Assembly: GCF_016743775.1 (NCBI RefSeq)
Contig: NZ_JAEQMY010000014.1
Location: 1 to 64,000, forward strand
Direction: 5' to 3'
Source of the DNA: Microvirga aerilata
Lineage (GTDB): Bacteria; Pseudomonadota; Alphaproteobacteria; Rhizobiales; Beijerinckiaceae
DNA length: 64,000 bases
Shown: positions 17,905-25,579 of the stretch, piece after piece
Layout of the letters: each line of letters begins with the position of its first letter
Numbering within the stretch: position 1 is the stretch's first letter
The notes under the pieces: model-generated
Database searches by the model: none
Seen by the model: the letters and a program-made list of their open reading frames with translations, nothing else
What the model was told of the DNA's origin: nothing
Position numbers and translations under genes: made by a program

Positions 17905-18840
17905 CTAGCCCTCACCGCCCTCCGCCAGGGGATGCAGGTCGCGCACCATGCTTTTGAGGCGCTCGTCCAGCACGTGGGTGTAGATCTGCGTGGTGGAGAT
18001 GTCGGAATGGCCGAGCAGCTCCTGCACCACGCGCAGGTCAGCCCCGTTCTGGAGCAGGTGGCTGGCAAAGGCGTGGCGGAGCACGTGGGGGCTGATCTTG
18101 TCGGCCCGCAAGCCCGCCGCCCCGGCAACGGCCTTCAGGTCGCGCGCGAACGCTTGGCGGGTGAGGTGGCCGCTCTGGCTGTCGGCGGGAAACAGCCAGG
18201 GGCCGGCGGCCTTCTTCTGCTCTTCCAGCAGGGCCAGATAGGCCTGCGCCGCGTCCCGGGACGCATCGGTGAGCGGCACGAGCCGCTCCTTGGCGCCCTT
18301 GCCGCGCACCACGAGAAAGCGGTCCCGGGTCCTGGCGGCGCTGCGGGGCAGCGCGATCAGCTCCGAGACGCGCAGGCCCGTGGCGTAGAGAAGCTCCAGG
18401 AGGCAGGCCATGCGGGCGGCGCGCAGGCGCTCGGGCGCCGAGGCTTCCGGGTGCCCGACGCCCTGGTAGGCCACCTGGAGCAGGCGGTCGACCTCGGCGA
18501 CGGACAGGACCTTGGGCAAGGCCCTGCCGCGCTTGGGCGCCGAGACGGCGGCCGTCGGATCGGCGGGCGCATAACCCTCCACGTAAAGAAACTTGTGAAA
18601 CTGGCGCACGGCGGAAAGCCTGCGGGCCGCCGAGGTGGCCTTCAGGCCGCGCTCCTCGAGGCTTGCCATGAACCCCCGGACCGTGGCGGAGGTGGCGTTG
18701 CCGGGCTCCCCGCCCGCCTCGGCCAGATAGGCCAGGTAATCGTCGAGATCCCGTCGGTAGGCATCGAGCGTGTTCTTGGAGGCGCCTCGCTCGGCCGCCA
18801 GCATGTCCAGAAAGAGGCTGGCGTGGCGCGCACCGCTCAT
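17905..18840 (-). CDS. xerD: Site-specific tyrosine recombinase XerD
   Basis: With XerC it resolves chromosome dimers at dif near the septum. The 311-residue protein has the N-terminal SAM-like DNA-binding domain (about 1-90) and a catalytic domain with TGLRVSEL (Arg), GKGAKERLVPL (Lys), VLRHAFASHLL (His and Arg) and LGHSDISTTQIYTH (His and Tyr). Spacing is that of a housekeeping Xer protein, not of an element integrase. The start overlaps the stop of an upstream small membrane-protein gene. XerD beside aroK-aroB is usual in Rhizobiales. Confidence 0.93.
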   Translation of the reverse strand: MSGARHASLFLDMLAAERGASKNTLDAYRRDLDDYLAYLAEAGGEPGNATSATVRGFMASLEERGLKATSAARRLSAVRQFHKFLYVEGYAPADPTAAVSAPKRGRALPKVLSVAEVDRLLQVAYQGVGHPEASAPERLRAARMACLLELLYATGLRVSELIALPRSAARTRDRFLVVRGKGAKERLVPLTDASRDAAQAYLALLEEQKKAAGPWLFPADSQSGHLTRQAFARDLKAVAGAAGLRADKISPHVLRHAFASHLLQNGADLRVVQELLGHSDISTTQIYTHVLDERLKSMVRDLHPLAEGGEG

Positions 18841-18983
18841 GAGGATGGCGTGCGATTGATCTGAACAGGGGCGTTGATCTCGCGCGGATCGGGCTTGACG
18901 AAGGTCGCCAGGGCGAACATGGCCGCAAAGCCAAGACCCGCCAGAACGGCAACGACGAGGAAGAACCGGAATAAGGTGGGCAC
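18837..18983 (-). CDS. Small single-span membrane protein, 48 aa
   Basis: A GTG-initiated frame encodes MPTLFRFF followed by a hydrophobic span (about 6-30) and a short charged tail (FVKPDPREINAPV). The stop overlaps the xerD ATG (ATGA), so the two are translationally coupled. AAGAGG lies before the GTG. The reading frame could extend upstream to 19196, but that part has no membrane or family character. Function unknown; small membrane proteins at this place are seen beside xerD in relatives. Confidence 0.6.
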   Translation of the reverse strand: MPTLFRFFLVVAVLAGLGFAAMFALATFVKPDPREINAPVQINRTPSS

Positions 18984-19230
18984 GGGAGCCTCTTGCAGGG
19001 TTAGACCGCTAGAACCATGCCAGGGCCGCGAAGGCAAGTCCTTCTCGCCTGTTAAGTTTCTGCCCGGCTGGGGAATAACGTCCTTGTGACAGAGCGCCGC
19101 TCCCGCCCCGACGCATGGCGTTCCAGGACCCGATCGGGTTTCGAAGCACGCCGCGTCTCTTGAGAAAGGAGCACCGGATAGCGCCCAAAAGTGCATTCCA
19201 CTTTTGGGCCTGATGCTCTACGACTGGCAT

Positions 19231-19863
19231 ATGAACAGTATCAGCCGCTTCAATTCGCTCGATGAAGTTGGCGGGCAAAACCAGGCAAGCCGGCGCGGCC
19301 ATCCCATCAGCCGCCAGCTCGGCACGCGATCGCTTGTGCTCGTTGGCCTCATGGGCGCCGGAAAGAGCACCGTGGGCCGCAGGCTCGCGCAGACGCTCAA
19401 GCTGCCGTTCCGTGACGCCGATCACGAGATCGAGGCGGCGGCCGGCATGACGATCCCCGAGATCTTCGCGGTTCACGGCGAGGACCATTTCCGCGACGGC
19501 GAGCGCCGGGTGATCGCCCGCCTCCTCCAGGAAGGGCCCATGGTGCTTGCCACCGGCGGCGGGGCCTTCATGAACGAGGAGACCCGCCAGCGGGTGTCCG
19601 AATGCGCCATCTCGATCTGGCTCAAGGCCGATCTCGACGTTCTCATGCGCCGCGTCCGCAAACGGTCCACCCGTCCCCTGCTCCAGAACGCCGACCCGGA
19701 AGGCACCATGCGCCGCCTCATGGAGCTGCGCTACCCGGTCTACGCCACGGCGGATCTGACCATCGACTCCCATGAGGCCCCGCACGACCGGGTGGTCGCC
19801 GACGTCGTCAAGGCTTTGGCCGACTGGTTCGACAGGGACAAGCAGGGAGGCCACGAGGGATGA
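19231..19863 (+). CDS. aroK: Shikimate kinase
   Basis: Phosphorylates shikimate at O3 in the chorismate pathway. The protein has the P-loop GLMGAGKST, the shikimate-binding FRDADHEIE block, GGGAF(M) and the lid R-rich segment KRSTRPLL. The ATG at 19231 gives about 210 residues with a 28-residue tail before the first beta strand; a further upstream ATG (19213) and TTG (19204) are in frame. Its stop overlaps the aroB start (ATGA), so aroK-aroB-CNNM form one coupled operon. It acts upstream of the chorismate mutase encoded at 8.3 kb. Confidence 0.94.
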   Translation: MNSISRFNSLDEVGGQNQASRRGHPISRQLGTRSLVLVGLMGAGKSTVGRRLAQTLKLPFRDADHEIEAAAGMTIPEIFAVHGEDHFRDGERRVIARLLQEGPMVLATGGGAFMNEETRQRVSECAISIWLKADLDVLMRRVRKRSTRPLLQNADPEGTMRRLMELRYPVYATADLTIDSHEAPHDRVVADVVKALADWFDRDKQGGHEG

Positions 19864-21008
19864 GCCACGCAGCCGCCCAGGCGGAGCCCTCGGCCCCTAT
19901 CACGGTTCCGGTGCCGCTCGGCGAGCGGGCTTACGACATTCTCGTCGGGCGCGGCCTGATCGGGACCGCGGGCGCGCGCATTGCGGCGCTTGGCGCCCGG
20001 GCCGCCGCCATCGTGACGGATGCCCATGTGGGACCCCTCTATGCGGACGCCCTCGCCGCCTCCCTGGAGGCCCAGGGCCTGCGCATCTCCGTGACCGTGC
20101 TTCCGCCGGGCGAGGCGACGAAGTCCTATGCGGGCCTCGAGCGGGTCTGCGATGCGGTGCTCGAGGCCAGGATCGAGCGCGGCGACCTGGTGGTGGCGCT
20201 GGGCGGCGGGGTGATCGGGGATCTCGCGGGCTTCGCGGCGGCCGTGGTGCGCCGGGGCGTGCGCTTCGTCCAGGTGCCGACCACCCTGCTCTCCCAGGTC
20301 GATTCCTCGGTGGGCGGCAAGACCGGCATCAATTCCCGCCACGGCAAGAACCTCGTCGGCGCCTTCCACCAGCCGAGCCTGGTTCTCGCCGACACGGCCC
20401 TTCTCGACACGCTCCCGATCCGGGAGATGCGCGCGGGCTACGCGGAGGTGGTGAAGTACGGCCTCATCGACGATCCGGGCTTCTTTGCCTGGTGCGAGGC
20501 CCATTGGCGTGAGGTTTTCGCAGGCGGCCCCGAACGGGACCGGGCCGTCGCGCAAAGCTGCCGCGCCAAGGCCGCCGTGGTGGTGCGCGACGAGCACGAG
20601 AACGGCGATCGCGCGCTGCTCAATCTGGGCCACACCTTCGGCCATGCCCTGGAGCGCATCACGGCTTACGACTCGGCCCGCCTCGTCCATGGCGAGGGCG
20701 TGGCCATCGGCCTGTGCCTGGCCTTTCGCTTTTCCGCCTCCCTCGGGCTTTGCCCGAGGGCCGATGCCGAGCGCGTGGAGGCCCATCTCAAGGCTGCGGG
20801 CCTCCCGACGCGCCTTGGCGACGTGCCGGGAGGCTGCGGCACGGTGGACGCGCTTCTCGACGCCATGGCCCAGGACAAGAAGGTCAAGGGCGGCGCTCTC
20901 ACCTTCATCCTGGCGCGCGGCATCGGGCAGAGCTTCATCGCGCCCGGCATCGAGGCCGAGAGCGTTCGGGCGTTTCTGCGGGACGAAACCAACACATCAC
21001 GGCCATGA
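19860..21008 (+). CDS. aroB: 3-dehydroquinate synthase
   Basis: Converts DAHP to 3-dehydroquinate using NAD and a metal ion. The 382-residue product has the NAD-site GGGVIGDLAGFAAA, the QVPTTLLSQVDSSVGGKTGIN block and metal ligands in GHTFGHALE and VHGEGVAIG. Length is normal. It overlaps aroK at the start and the CNNM transporter gene at the stop, each by four bases. Confidence 0.96.
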   Translation: MSHAAAQAEPSAPITVPVPLGERAYDILVGRGLIGTAGARIAALGARAAAIVTDAHVGPLYADALAASLEAQGLRISVTVLPPGEATKSYAGLERVCDAVLEARIERGDLVVALGGGVIGDLAGFAAAVVRRGVRFVQVPTTLLSQVDSSVGGKTGINSRHGKNLVGAFHQPSLVLADTALLDTLPIREMRAGYAEVVKYGLIDDPGFFAWCEAHWREVFAGGPERDRAVAQSCRAKAAVVVRDEHENGDRALLNLGHTFGHALERITAYDSARLVHGEGVAIGLCLAFRFSASLGLCPRADAERVEAHLKAAGLPTRLGDVPGGCGTVDALLDAMAQDKKVKGGALTFILARGIGQSFIAPGIEAESVRAFLRDETNTSRP

Positions 21009-22303
21009 TCGAAGAATCCTCCGGCAATCTCTGGCTTGCGGCTCTGGTCGTGGTCTTCTGCCTTCTGCTCTCGGCCTTTTTCTCGGCGGGCGAGACGGCG
21101 TTCACGGGGGCATCGCGCTCCCGCATGCTGGTGCTGGAGAGAAGCGGCGACCGGCGCGCCAAGCTGGTGAACCGCCTGCTCGAAATGCGCGAGCGCTTCA
21201 TCGGCACGGTGCTGATCGGCAACAACATCGTCAATATCGGCGTCTCGGCCTTCGCCACCAGCGTGCTCGTGGCGATCTTCGGCGACGAGGGCGCGATCTA
21301 CGCCACCGTCATCATGTCGGTTCTGGTGATCGTGTTCGCCGAGGTCCTGCCGAAGACGCTCGCCATCTCGTCCCCCGACACCGTCACGCTCTTCCTGTCG
21401 CGGCCCATGTCCTGGGTAGTGGCGCTCTTAGGCCCGCTTGCCATCGCCATCGAGCGCATGGTGCGCCTCATGCTGCTGCCCTTCGGCATCCGGATCGGGG
21501 AGAACACGCCGATCCTGTCCGCCAGCGAGGAGATCCGCGGCCAGGTGGCCCTGCTGCACAAGGAGGGCGGCGTCGCCAAGGTGGAGCGCGACATGCTCGG
21601 CGGCCTCCTCGACCTCGAAGACCTGACCGTCTCTGAGGTGATGGTTCACCGCACCAAGATGCGCACCATCAATGCGGACCTGTCGTCGGAAGAGATCGTG
21701 CGGGAGGTTCTCTCCTCGCCCTATACCCGCATGCCGCTGTGGCGCGAGAGCCAGGAGAACATCGTCGGCCTGCTCCACGCCAAGGACCTGCTGCGGGCCC
21801 TCGATGCGGTGGGCGGCGATGCCAGCAGGCTTAAAGTAGAGGCCATTGCGCTGGAAACCTGGTTCGTGCCCGACACCACGTCGCTGCGCGACCAGCTCAA
21901 GGCGTTCCTGGCCAAGAAAACCCACTTCGCCCTCGTGGTGGACGAATACGGCGAGGTGATGGGCCTCGTGACGCTCGAGGACATCCTCGAGGAGATCGTC
22001 GGCGACATCAAGGACGAGCACGATCTCTCGGTCCAGGGCGTGCGGCCCCAGCCCAACGGCTCGGTGAACGTGGACGGAGGGGTGCCGATCCGCGACCTCA
22101 ACCGCGCCATGGACTGGAACCTGCCCGACGAGGAGGCCACCACCATCGCGGGCCTCGTGATCCACGAGGCGCAGACCATTCCCGATACGGGCCAGATCTT
22201 CACCTTTCACGGCTTCCGCTTCCAGGTGCTGCGCAAGTCCCGCAACCGGATCATGGCGCTGAGGATCACGCCGCTTACGGCGATCCGCGCCAAAGCGGAG
22301 TGA
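21005..22303 (+). CDS. HlyC/CorC (CNNM) family transporter with CBS domains
   Basis: A 432-residue membrane protein: DUF21/CNNM transmembrane domain (about 1-190, three to four spans, with SAFFSAGETAFTGASRSRM near the N-terminus), a CBS pair (about 210-340, ending VTLEDILEEIVGDI) and a C-terminal CorC_HlyC domain. Homologues move or regulate Mg2+/Co2+; the old HlyC label does not imply toxin acylation. The ATG at 21005 overlaps the aroB stop, and this aroB-CNNM pair is conserved in Rhizobiales. Confidence 0.9.
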   Translation: MIEESSGNLWLAALVVVFCLLLSAFFSAGETAFTGASRSRMLVLERSGDRRAKLVNRLLEMRERFIGTVLIGNNIVNIGVSAFATSVLVAIFGDEGAIYATVIMSVLVIVFAEVLPKTLAISSPDTVTLFLSRPMSWVVALLGPLAIAIERMVRLMLLPFGIRIGENTPILSASEEIRGQVALLHKEGGVAKVERDMLGGLLDLEDLTVSEVMVHRTKMRTINADLSSEEIVREVLSSPYTRMPLWRESQENIVGLLHAKDLLRALDAVGGDASRLKVEAIALETWFVPDTTSLRDQLKAFLAKKTHFALVVDEYGEVMGLVTLEDILEEIVGDIKDEHDLSVQGVRPQPNGSVNVDGGVPIRDLNRAMDWNLPDEEATTIAGLVIHEAQTIPDTGQIFTFHGFRFQVLRKSRNRIMALRITPLTAIRAKAE

Positions 22304-22306
22304 TCG

Positions 22307-23176
22307 TCAGGTTTTCAGGAAGCTCGCGAGCGCCCCATTGACGGCCTCCGGCTCCTCGTGGTGAACCCAGTGGGTCGCGCCATCAATCCAGCGAATGTCG
22401 CCCGTGGTGCAGAGGGCAACGCTCGCCTCGGCCAGCCCCTTCTCCAGGAACCGGTCGCGGCCGCCCCAGATGACGAGCGTCGGGGATCGCACGGCGGGAT
22501 CCTTCATGCCCGGCCGCAGCGGCAGGGCCCGGTACCAGTTCAGCATGGCCGTGAGCGCGCCGGGCTGAGACCAGACCTTTTCATACTCGGCCATATCCTC
22601 GTTCGAAAACGTGCCGCGCCGGCTGGTGCGCAGGAGCGCATCCTTGAGGCTGCGGTGGCCATTGGCCGACAGCATGGCTTCAGGCAGGCGCGGTATCTGG
22701 AAAAAGCCCGCGTAAAGGCTTCTCAGCATCTGGGTCGGATGGGACCGCATGTAGGACCCGACGACGCTCGGATGGGGCGCGTTGAGGGCAACGAGCTTTG
22801 CAACGCGGCCCGGATGGCGGGAGGCCGTCCACCAGGCGACGAGGCCGCCCCAATCGTGACCCGCCACATGAAACGTCTCGCGCCCGAGCGCATCCGCCAG
22901 CCCGACCACATCCTTTGCCAGGGTGTCGAGGTCATAGGCGCGCCGGCCTTCGGGCTTGTCGCTGAGATTGTAACCGCGCTGATCCGGCACGAGCACGCGA
23001 AAACCGGCCTCGGCGAGCGGCGCGATCTGGTAGCGCCAGCTCCACCAGTACTCGGGAAAACCGTGCAGCAGGATCACCAGAGGCCCATCCTGCGGCCCTG
23101 CCTCGATGCAATGAAGCGCGATGCCGTTGGTCCTGTGACGGATGCCGGGTGTATGAGGATCGAAGGCCTGTTTCAT
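22307..23176 (-). CDS. Alpha/beta hydrolase, epoxide hydrolase / haloacid dehalogenase type
   Basis: The 289-residue protein has the oxyanion motif HGFPE (38-42), the nucleophile motif GHDWGG (Asp about 108), a later acid in WGGRDRFLE and a histidine in GATHWVHHE. An Asp nucleophile points to soluble epoxide hydrolases, fluoroacetate dehalogenases and relatives rather than esterases. There is no signal peptide. It is convergent with the CNNM gene (three bases apart) and 12 bases beyond the end of the ABC exporter gene, so it may be cotranscribed with it. Substrate unknown. Confidence 0.85.
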   Translation of the reverse strand: MKQAFDPHTPGIRHRTNGIALHCIEAGPQDGPLVILLHGFPEYWWSWRYQIAPLAEAGFRVLVPDQRGYNLSDKPEGRRAYDLDTLAKDVVGLADALGRETFHVAGHDWGGLVAWWTASRHPGRVAKLVALNAPHPSVVGSYMRSHPTQMLRSLYAGFFQIPRLPEAMLSANGHRSLKDALLRTSRRGTFSNEDMAEYEKVWSQPGALTAMLNWYRALPLRPGMKDPAVRSPTLVIWGGRDRFLEKGLAEASVALCTTGDIRWIDGATHWVHHEEPEAVNGALASFLKT

Positions 23177-23188
23177 GCGCTCGCGCTC

Positions 23189-24991
23189 CTATGCCGTCAG
23201 GCCTTCCGAGATCCTGATCGTGCGCTTGGCCGGCTCGTCGGAAGCCATGAACTGTGCCCTGGCAAGCTCCGCGAAGCGGCCGCCCCTTGCCACGAGCTCG
23301 TCGAAGGTGCCGGTCTCGATCACACGGCCCCCATCGAAGACGAGGATGCGGCTGGCGTTGCGGATGGTGGCGAGACGGTGGGCGATCACGAAGGTCGTGC
23401 GGCCGCGCATCACCTCGTCCAGGGCCTTCTGCAGCTTCTGCTCGGTGGCGGCGTCAAGCGCGCTCGTCGCCTCGTCGAGGATGAGGATCGGCGGGTTTTT
23501 CAGGAGCGCACGGGCGATCGACAGGCGCTGGCGCTCGCCGCCCGACAGGGAGCGTCCGCGCTCGCCGATCACCGTGCCGAGCCCGTCGGTTTGGCGGGAG
23601 ATGAACTCGATGGCCTGCGCCCGCTCCAGCGCCTCGATCATCTCCGCATCCGTGGCGTCGGGCCGCCCGACCTGCAGGTTCTCGCGGATGGTGCGGGCAA
23701 ACAGCATGGGCTCCTGGAACACCACGCCGATGTTCCGGCGAAGCGACGACAGGGTCACGTCGCGGATGTCGAAGCCGTCGATCCGGATGCTGCCCGATTG
23801 CGGATCGAAGGCCCGGTGCAGCAGCCCCAAGGTGGTGGACTTGCCGGAGCCGGTCGCACCCACCAGGGCCACGTTCTCTCCCGCCCGGACGGCAAAGGAC
23901 ACGTCCTGCACGGCGGAGCGCTTGCCGTCATAGGAGAAGCTCACATCGTCGAAGGCCACATCGCCGCGGAAGCGCTCCACGTTCCTGGCATTCACCCGGT
24001 CATGGACGGCGGGCGTCGTGTCCAGGATGTCGAAGAACTCGCGCAATTTCGGCGCCTGCATGAAGAGCTGATTGATGAAGCTCACCGCCTGCTCCAGCCG
24101 CCCGATCAGCATGCCGGCCATGCTCATGAAGGTGACGATCTCGCCGATGCTGGCCAGTCCGTTCAGGTGCAGCCAGGTGCCGAGCAGAAAGATCGCCGTG
24201 ACCGTGATGGTGGCGGAGGCCCGGGAGGCCACGGACGCAATCGCCCACCAGGACAGCACCGGGTTCTGCGCCTGGAGCAGCTGGTGGATGATGCCTCGCA
24301 AGGAGCGGGTCTCCGCCTCGACGCGGGTGAAGGACTGGATCACCGGCACGTTGCCCAGCGCGTCCGAGGCGTGCTCCGCGAGGTTCGAGTGATAGCGCTC
24401 GACGGAGCCCTGCAGGGTTTCGGTCTTGCGCAGCACGATGGCGGTGAGAACGGCGAAGACCGTCACCAACGCGACGAGCAGAAGCCCCAGGCGCCAGTTC
24501 AGGAACACGGTCAAAGGCAGAAGGACGACGAGCGCGATCAGGGCCGACATGTGCTCGCGAAAGAAGCCGAGCCAGAGCCAGGACATGCCGCCGGAGCCTT
24601 CGAGCATGACCTTCAGAACGCGGCCCGAATGGGTGGAGGTGTGGAACGCAAGCGGCAGTTCGAGCACGTGCTCGAAGTAATTGGCCACCACCGCCAGGCG
24701 CCGACGGTGGGCGAGCCTGTCCGCATGGAGCGCCACGAGAGCGCCGGCGCCGATGGAGAAGAGCCCGAAGGCCACCCAGGCGAGGATCAGCGGCGTCAGG
24801 ACCCCGAAGGTCACGGGTGCGGTACCCGGCACCTGGGCGCGGGTGAGCAGGTCGATGATGCGGCCGAACAGGATCGGCTCCGCGAAGGCCGAGATCGCGA
24901 GCGCCACGTTGGCCACCGCCAGGAGAACGCCTATGCGAAGATCGGACCCGAGCTGACCGAGAACGCGGGTGTAGAGGCGGATCATCCGCAT
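23189..24991 (-). CDS. NdvA/ChvA-like glucan ABC exporter (fused permease-ATPase)
   Basis: A 600-residue half-transporter: six-span membrane domain (about 1-310) and C-terminal ATPase with [17 protein letters not shown] and ILILDEAT motifs. The N-terminal lines [13 protein letters not shown] and ADRLAHRRR, and PVLSWWA in the middle, match the NdvA/ChvA family that exports cyclic beta-1,2-glucan to the periplasm. The ATG at 24991 follows AGGAAAG. No NdvB/ChvB glucan synthase is in the window, so the cargo is inferred. A general lipid or peptide exporter of the same family is the alternative. Confidence 0.82.
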   Translation of the reverse strand: MRMIRLYTRVLGQLGSDLRIGVLLAVANVALAISAFAEPILFGRIIDLLTRAQVPGTAPVTFGVLTPLILAWVAFGLFSIGAGALVALHADRLAHRRRLAVVANYFEHVLELPLAFHTSTHSGRVLKVMLEGSGGMSWLWLGFFREHMSALIALVVLLPLTVFLNWRLGLLLVALVTVFAVLTAIVLRKTETLQGSVERYHSNLAEHASDALGNVPVIQSFTRVEAETRSLRGIIHQLLQAQNPVLSWWAIASVASRASATITVTAIFLLGTWLHLNGLASIGEIVTFMSMAGMLIGRLEQAVSFINQLFMQAPKLREFFDILDTTPAVHDRVNARNVERFRGDVAFDDVSFSYDGKRSAVQDVSFAVRAGENVALVGATGSGKSTTLGLLHRAFDPQSGSIRIDGFDIRDVTLSSLRRNIGVVFQEPMLFARTIRENLQVGRPDATDAEMIEALERAQAIEFISRQTDGLGTVIGERGRSLSGGERQRLSIARALLKNPPILILDEATSALDAATEQKLQKALDEVMRGRTTFVIAHRLATIRNASRILVFDGGRVIETGTFDELVARGGRFAELARAQFMASDEPAKRTIRISEGLTA

Positions 24992-25081
24992 CGGGTCTTT
25001 CCTGCAAACCTTGGATCGGAGCTTGAGTGCAGGAAACGCCGCCCCCGATCCGGGGTTGCATGGATCGGGGCTGCCGGACAA

Positions 25082-25579
25082 TCAGCGCTTGTCGGCCGCG
25101 ACGGCAAGCGCCCAATAGACCTTGTACTTGGAGCCCGGCGCATAGGCCGTGGCGATGCCGATCCGGCCTGCCCTGGGATCGAGGAGCACGCGGTTGTGCT
25201 GCGGGCTTTCCCGCCAGCCGGAGAAGGCCTCGGCCAGGGTGTGGTAGCCGGCGGAGAGGTTCGCCGCCGGAGCCGCAAAGCCGGCTGCGGCCAAGCGGGC
25301 CTTGAAGGCTTCCGCCGAGCTTGGCTTGTCGGCCGCCGCCATGGCATCGGCCTCCGCCTGGGCCGCAGCCTGCAGCTGGGGATCGAGCGTAAGGGGTCCC
25401 AGACGGTTGTTGCCGCGATAGGCGCCGATCATGTCCCTAGCCATCGCGGCATCCACTTGCGCGTCGGCCCTGGCCATGGAGACGTAGAAGCTCGGGGTCT
25501 GGCCCTGCGTGACGGGCTTCTCGCTCTGACAGGCGGCCAAGACGAGGGCGGACAGGCTGAGAGTGATGAGACGCTTCAT
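25082..25579 (-). CDS. CAP-domain lipoprotein
   Basis: A 165-residue protein with a lipoprotein signal (lipobox LAAC, lipidated Cys about 17) and a CAP/SCP-like domain: LTLDPQLQAAAQAEADAMA, then GYHTLAEAFSGWRESPQHNRVLLDP, the typical W-x-x-S-P-x-H-N block. It is expected to sit on the periplasmic side of a membrane. The CAP family is of broad, mostly non-enzymatic or peptidase-like function; the role here is unknown. It overlaps the MscS gene end by four bases, so both are likely cotranscribed. Confidence 0.85.
   Translation of the reverse strand: MKRLITLSLSALVLAACQSEKPVTQGQTPSFYVSMARADAQVDAAMARDMIGAYRGNNRLGPLTLDPQLQAAAQAEADAMAAADKPSSAEAFKARLAAAGFAAPAANLSAGYHTLAEAFSGWRESPQHNRVLLDPRAGRIGIATAYAPGSKYKVYWALAVAADKR

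Noticed and set aside
23189..24991. ABC exporter as the type I secretion ATPase for the RTX protein
   Set aside because: It aligns by motif to NdvA/ChvA, lacks an N-terminal C39-like domain, and has no membrane-fusion partner gene beside it.
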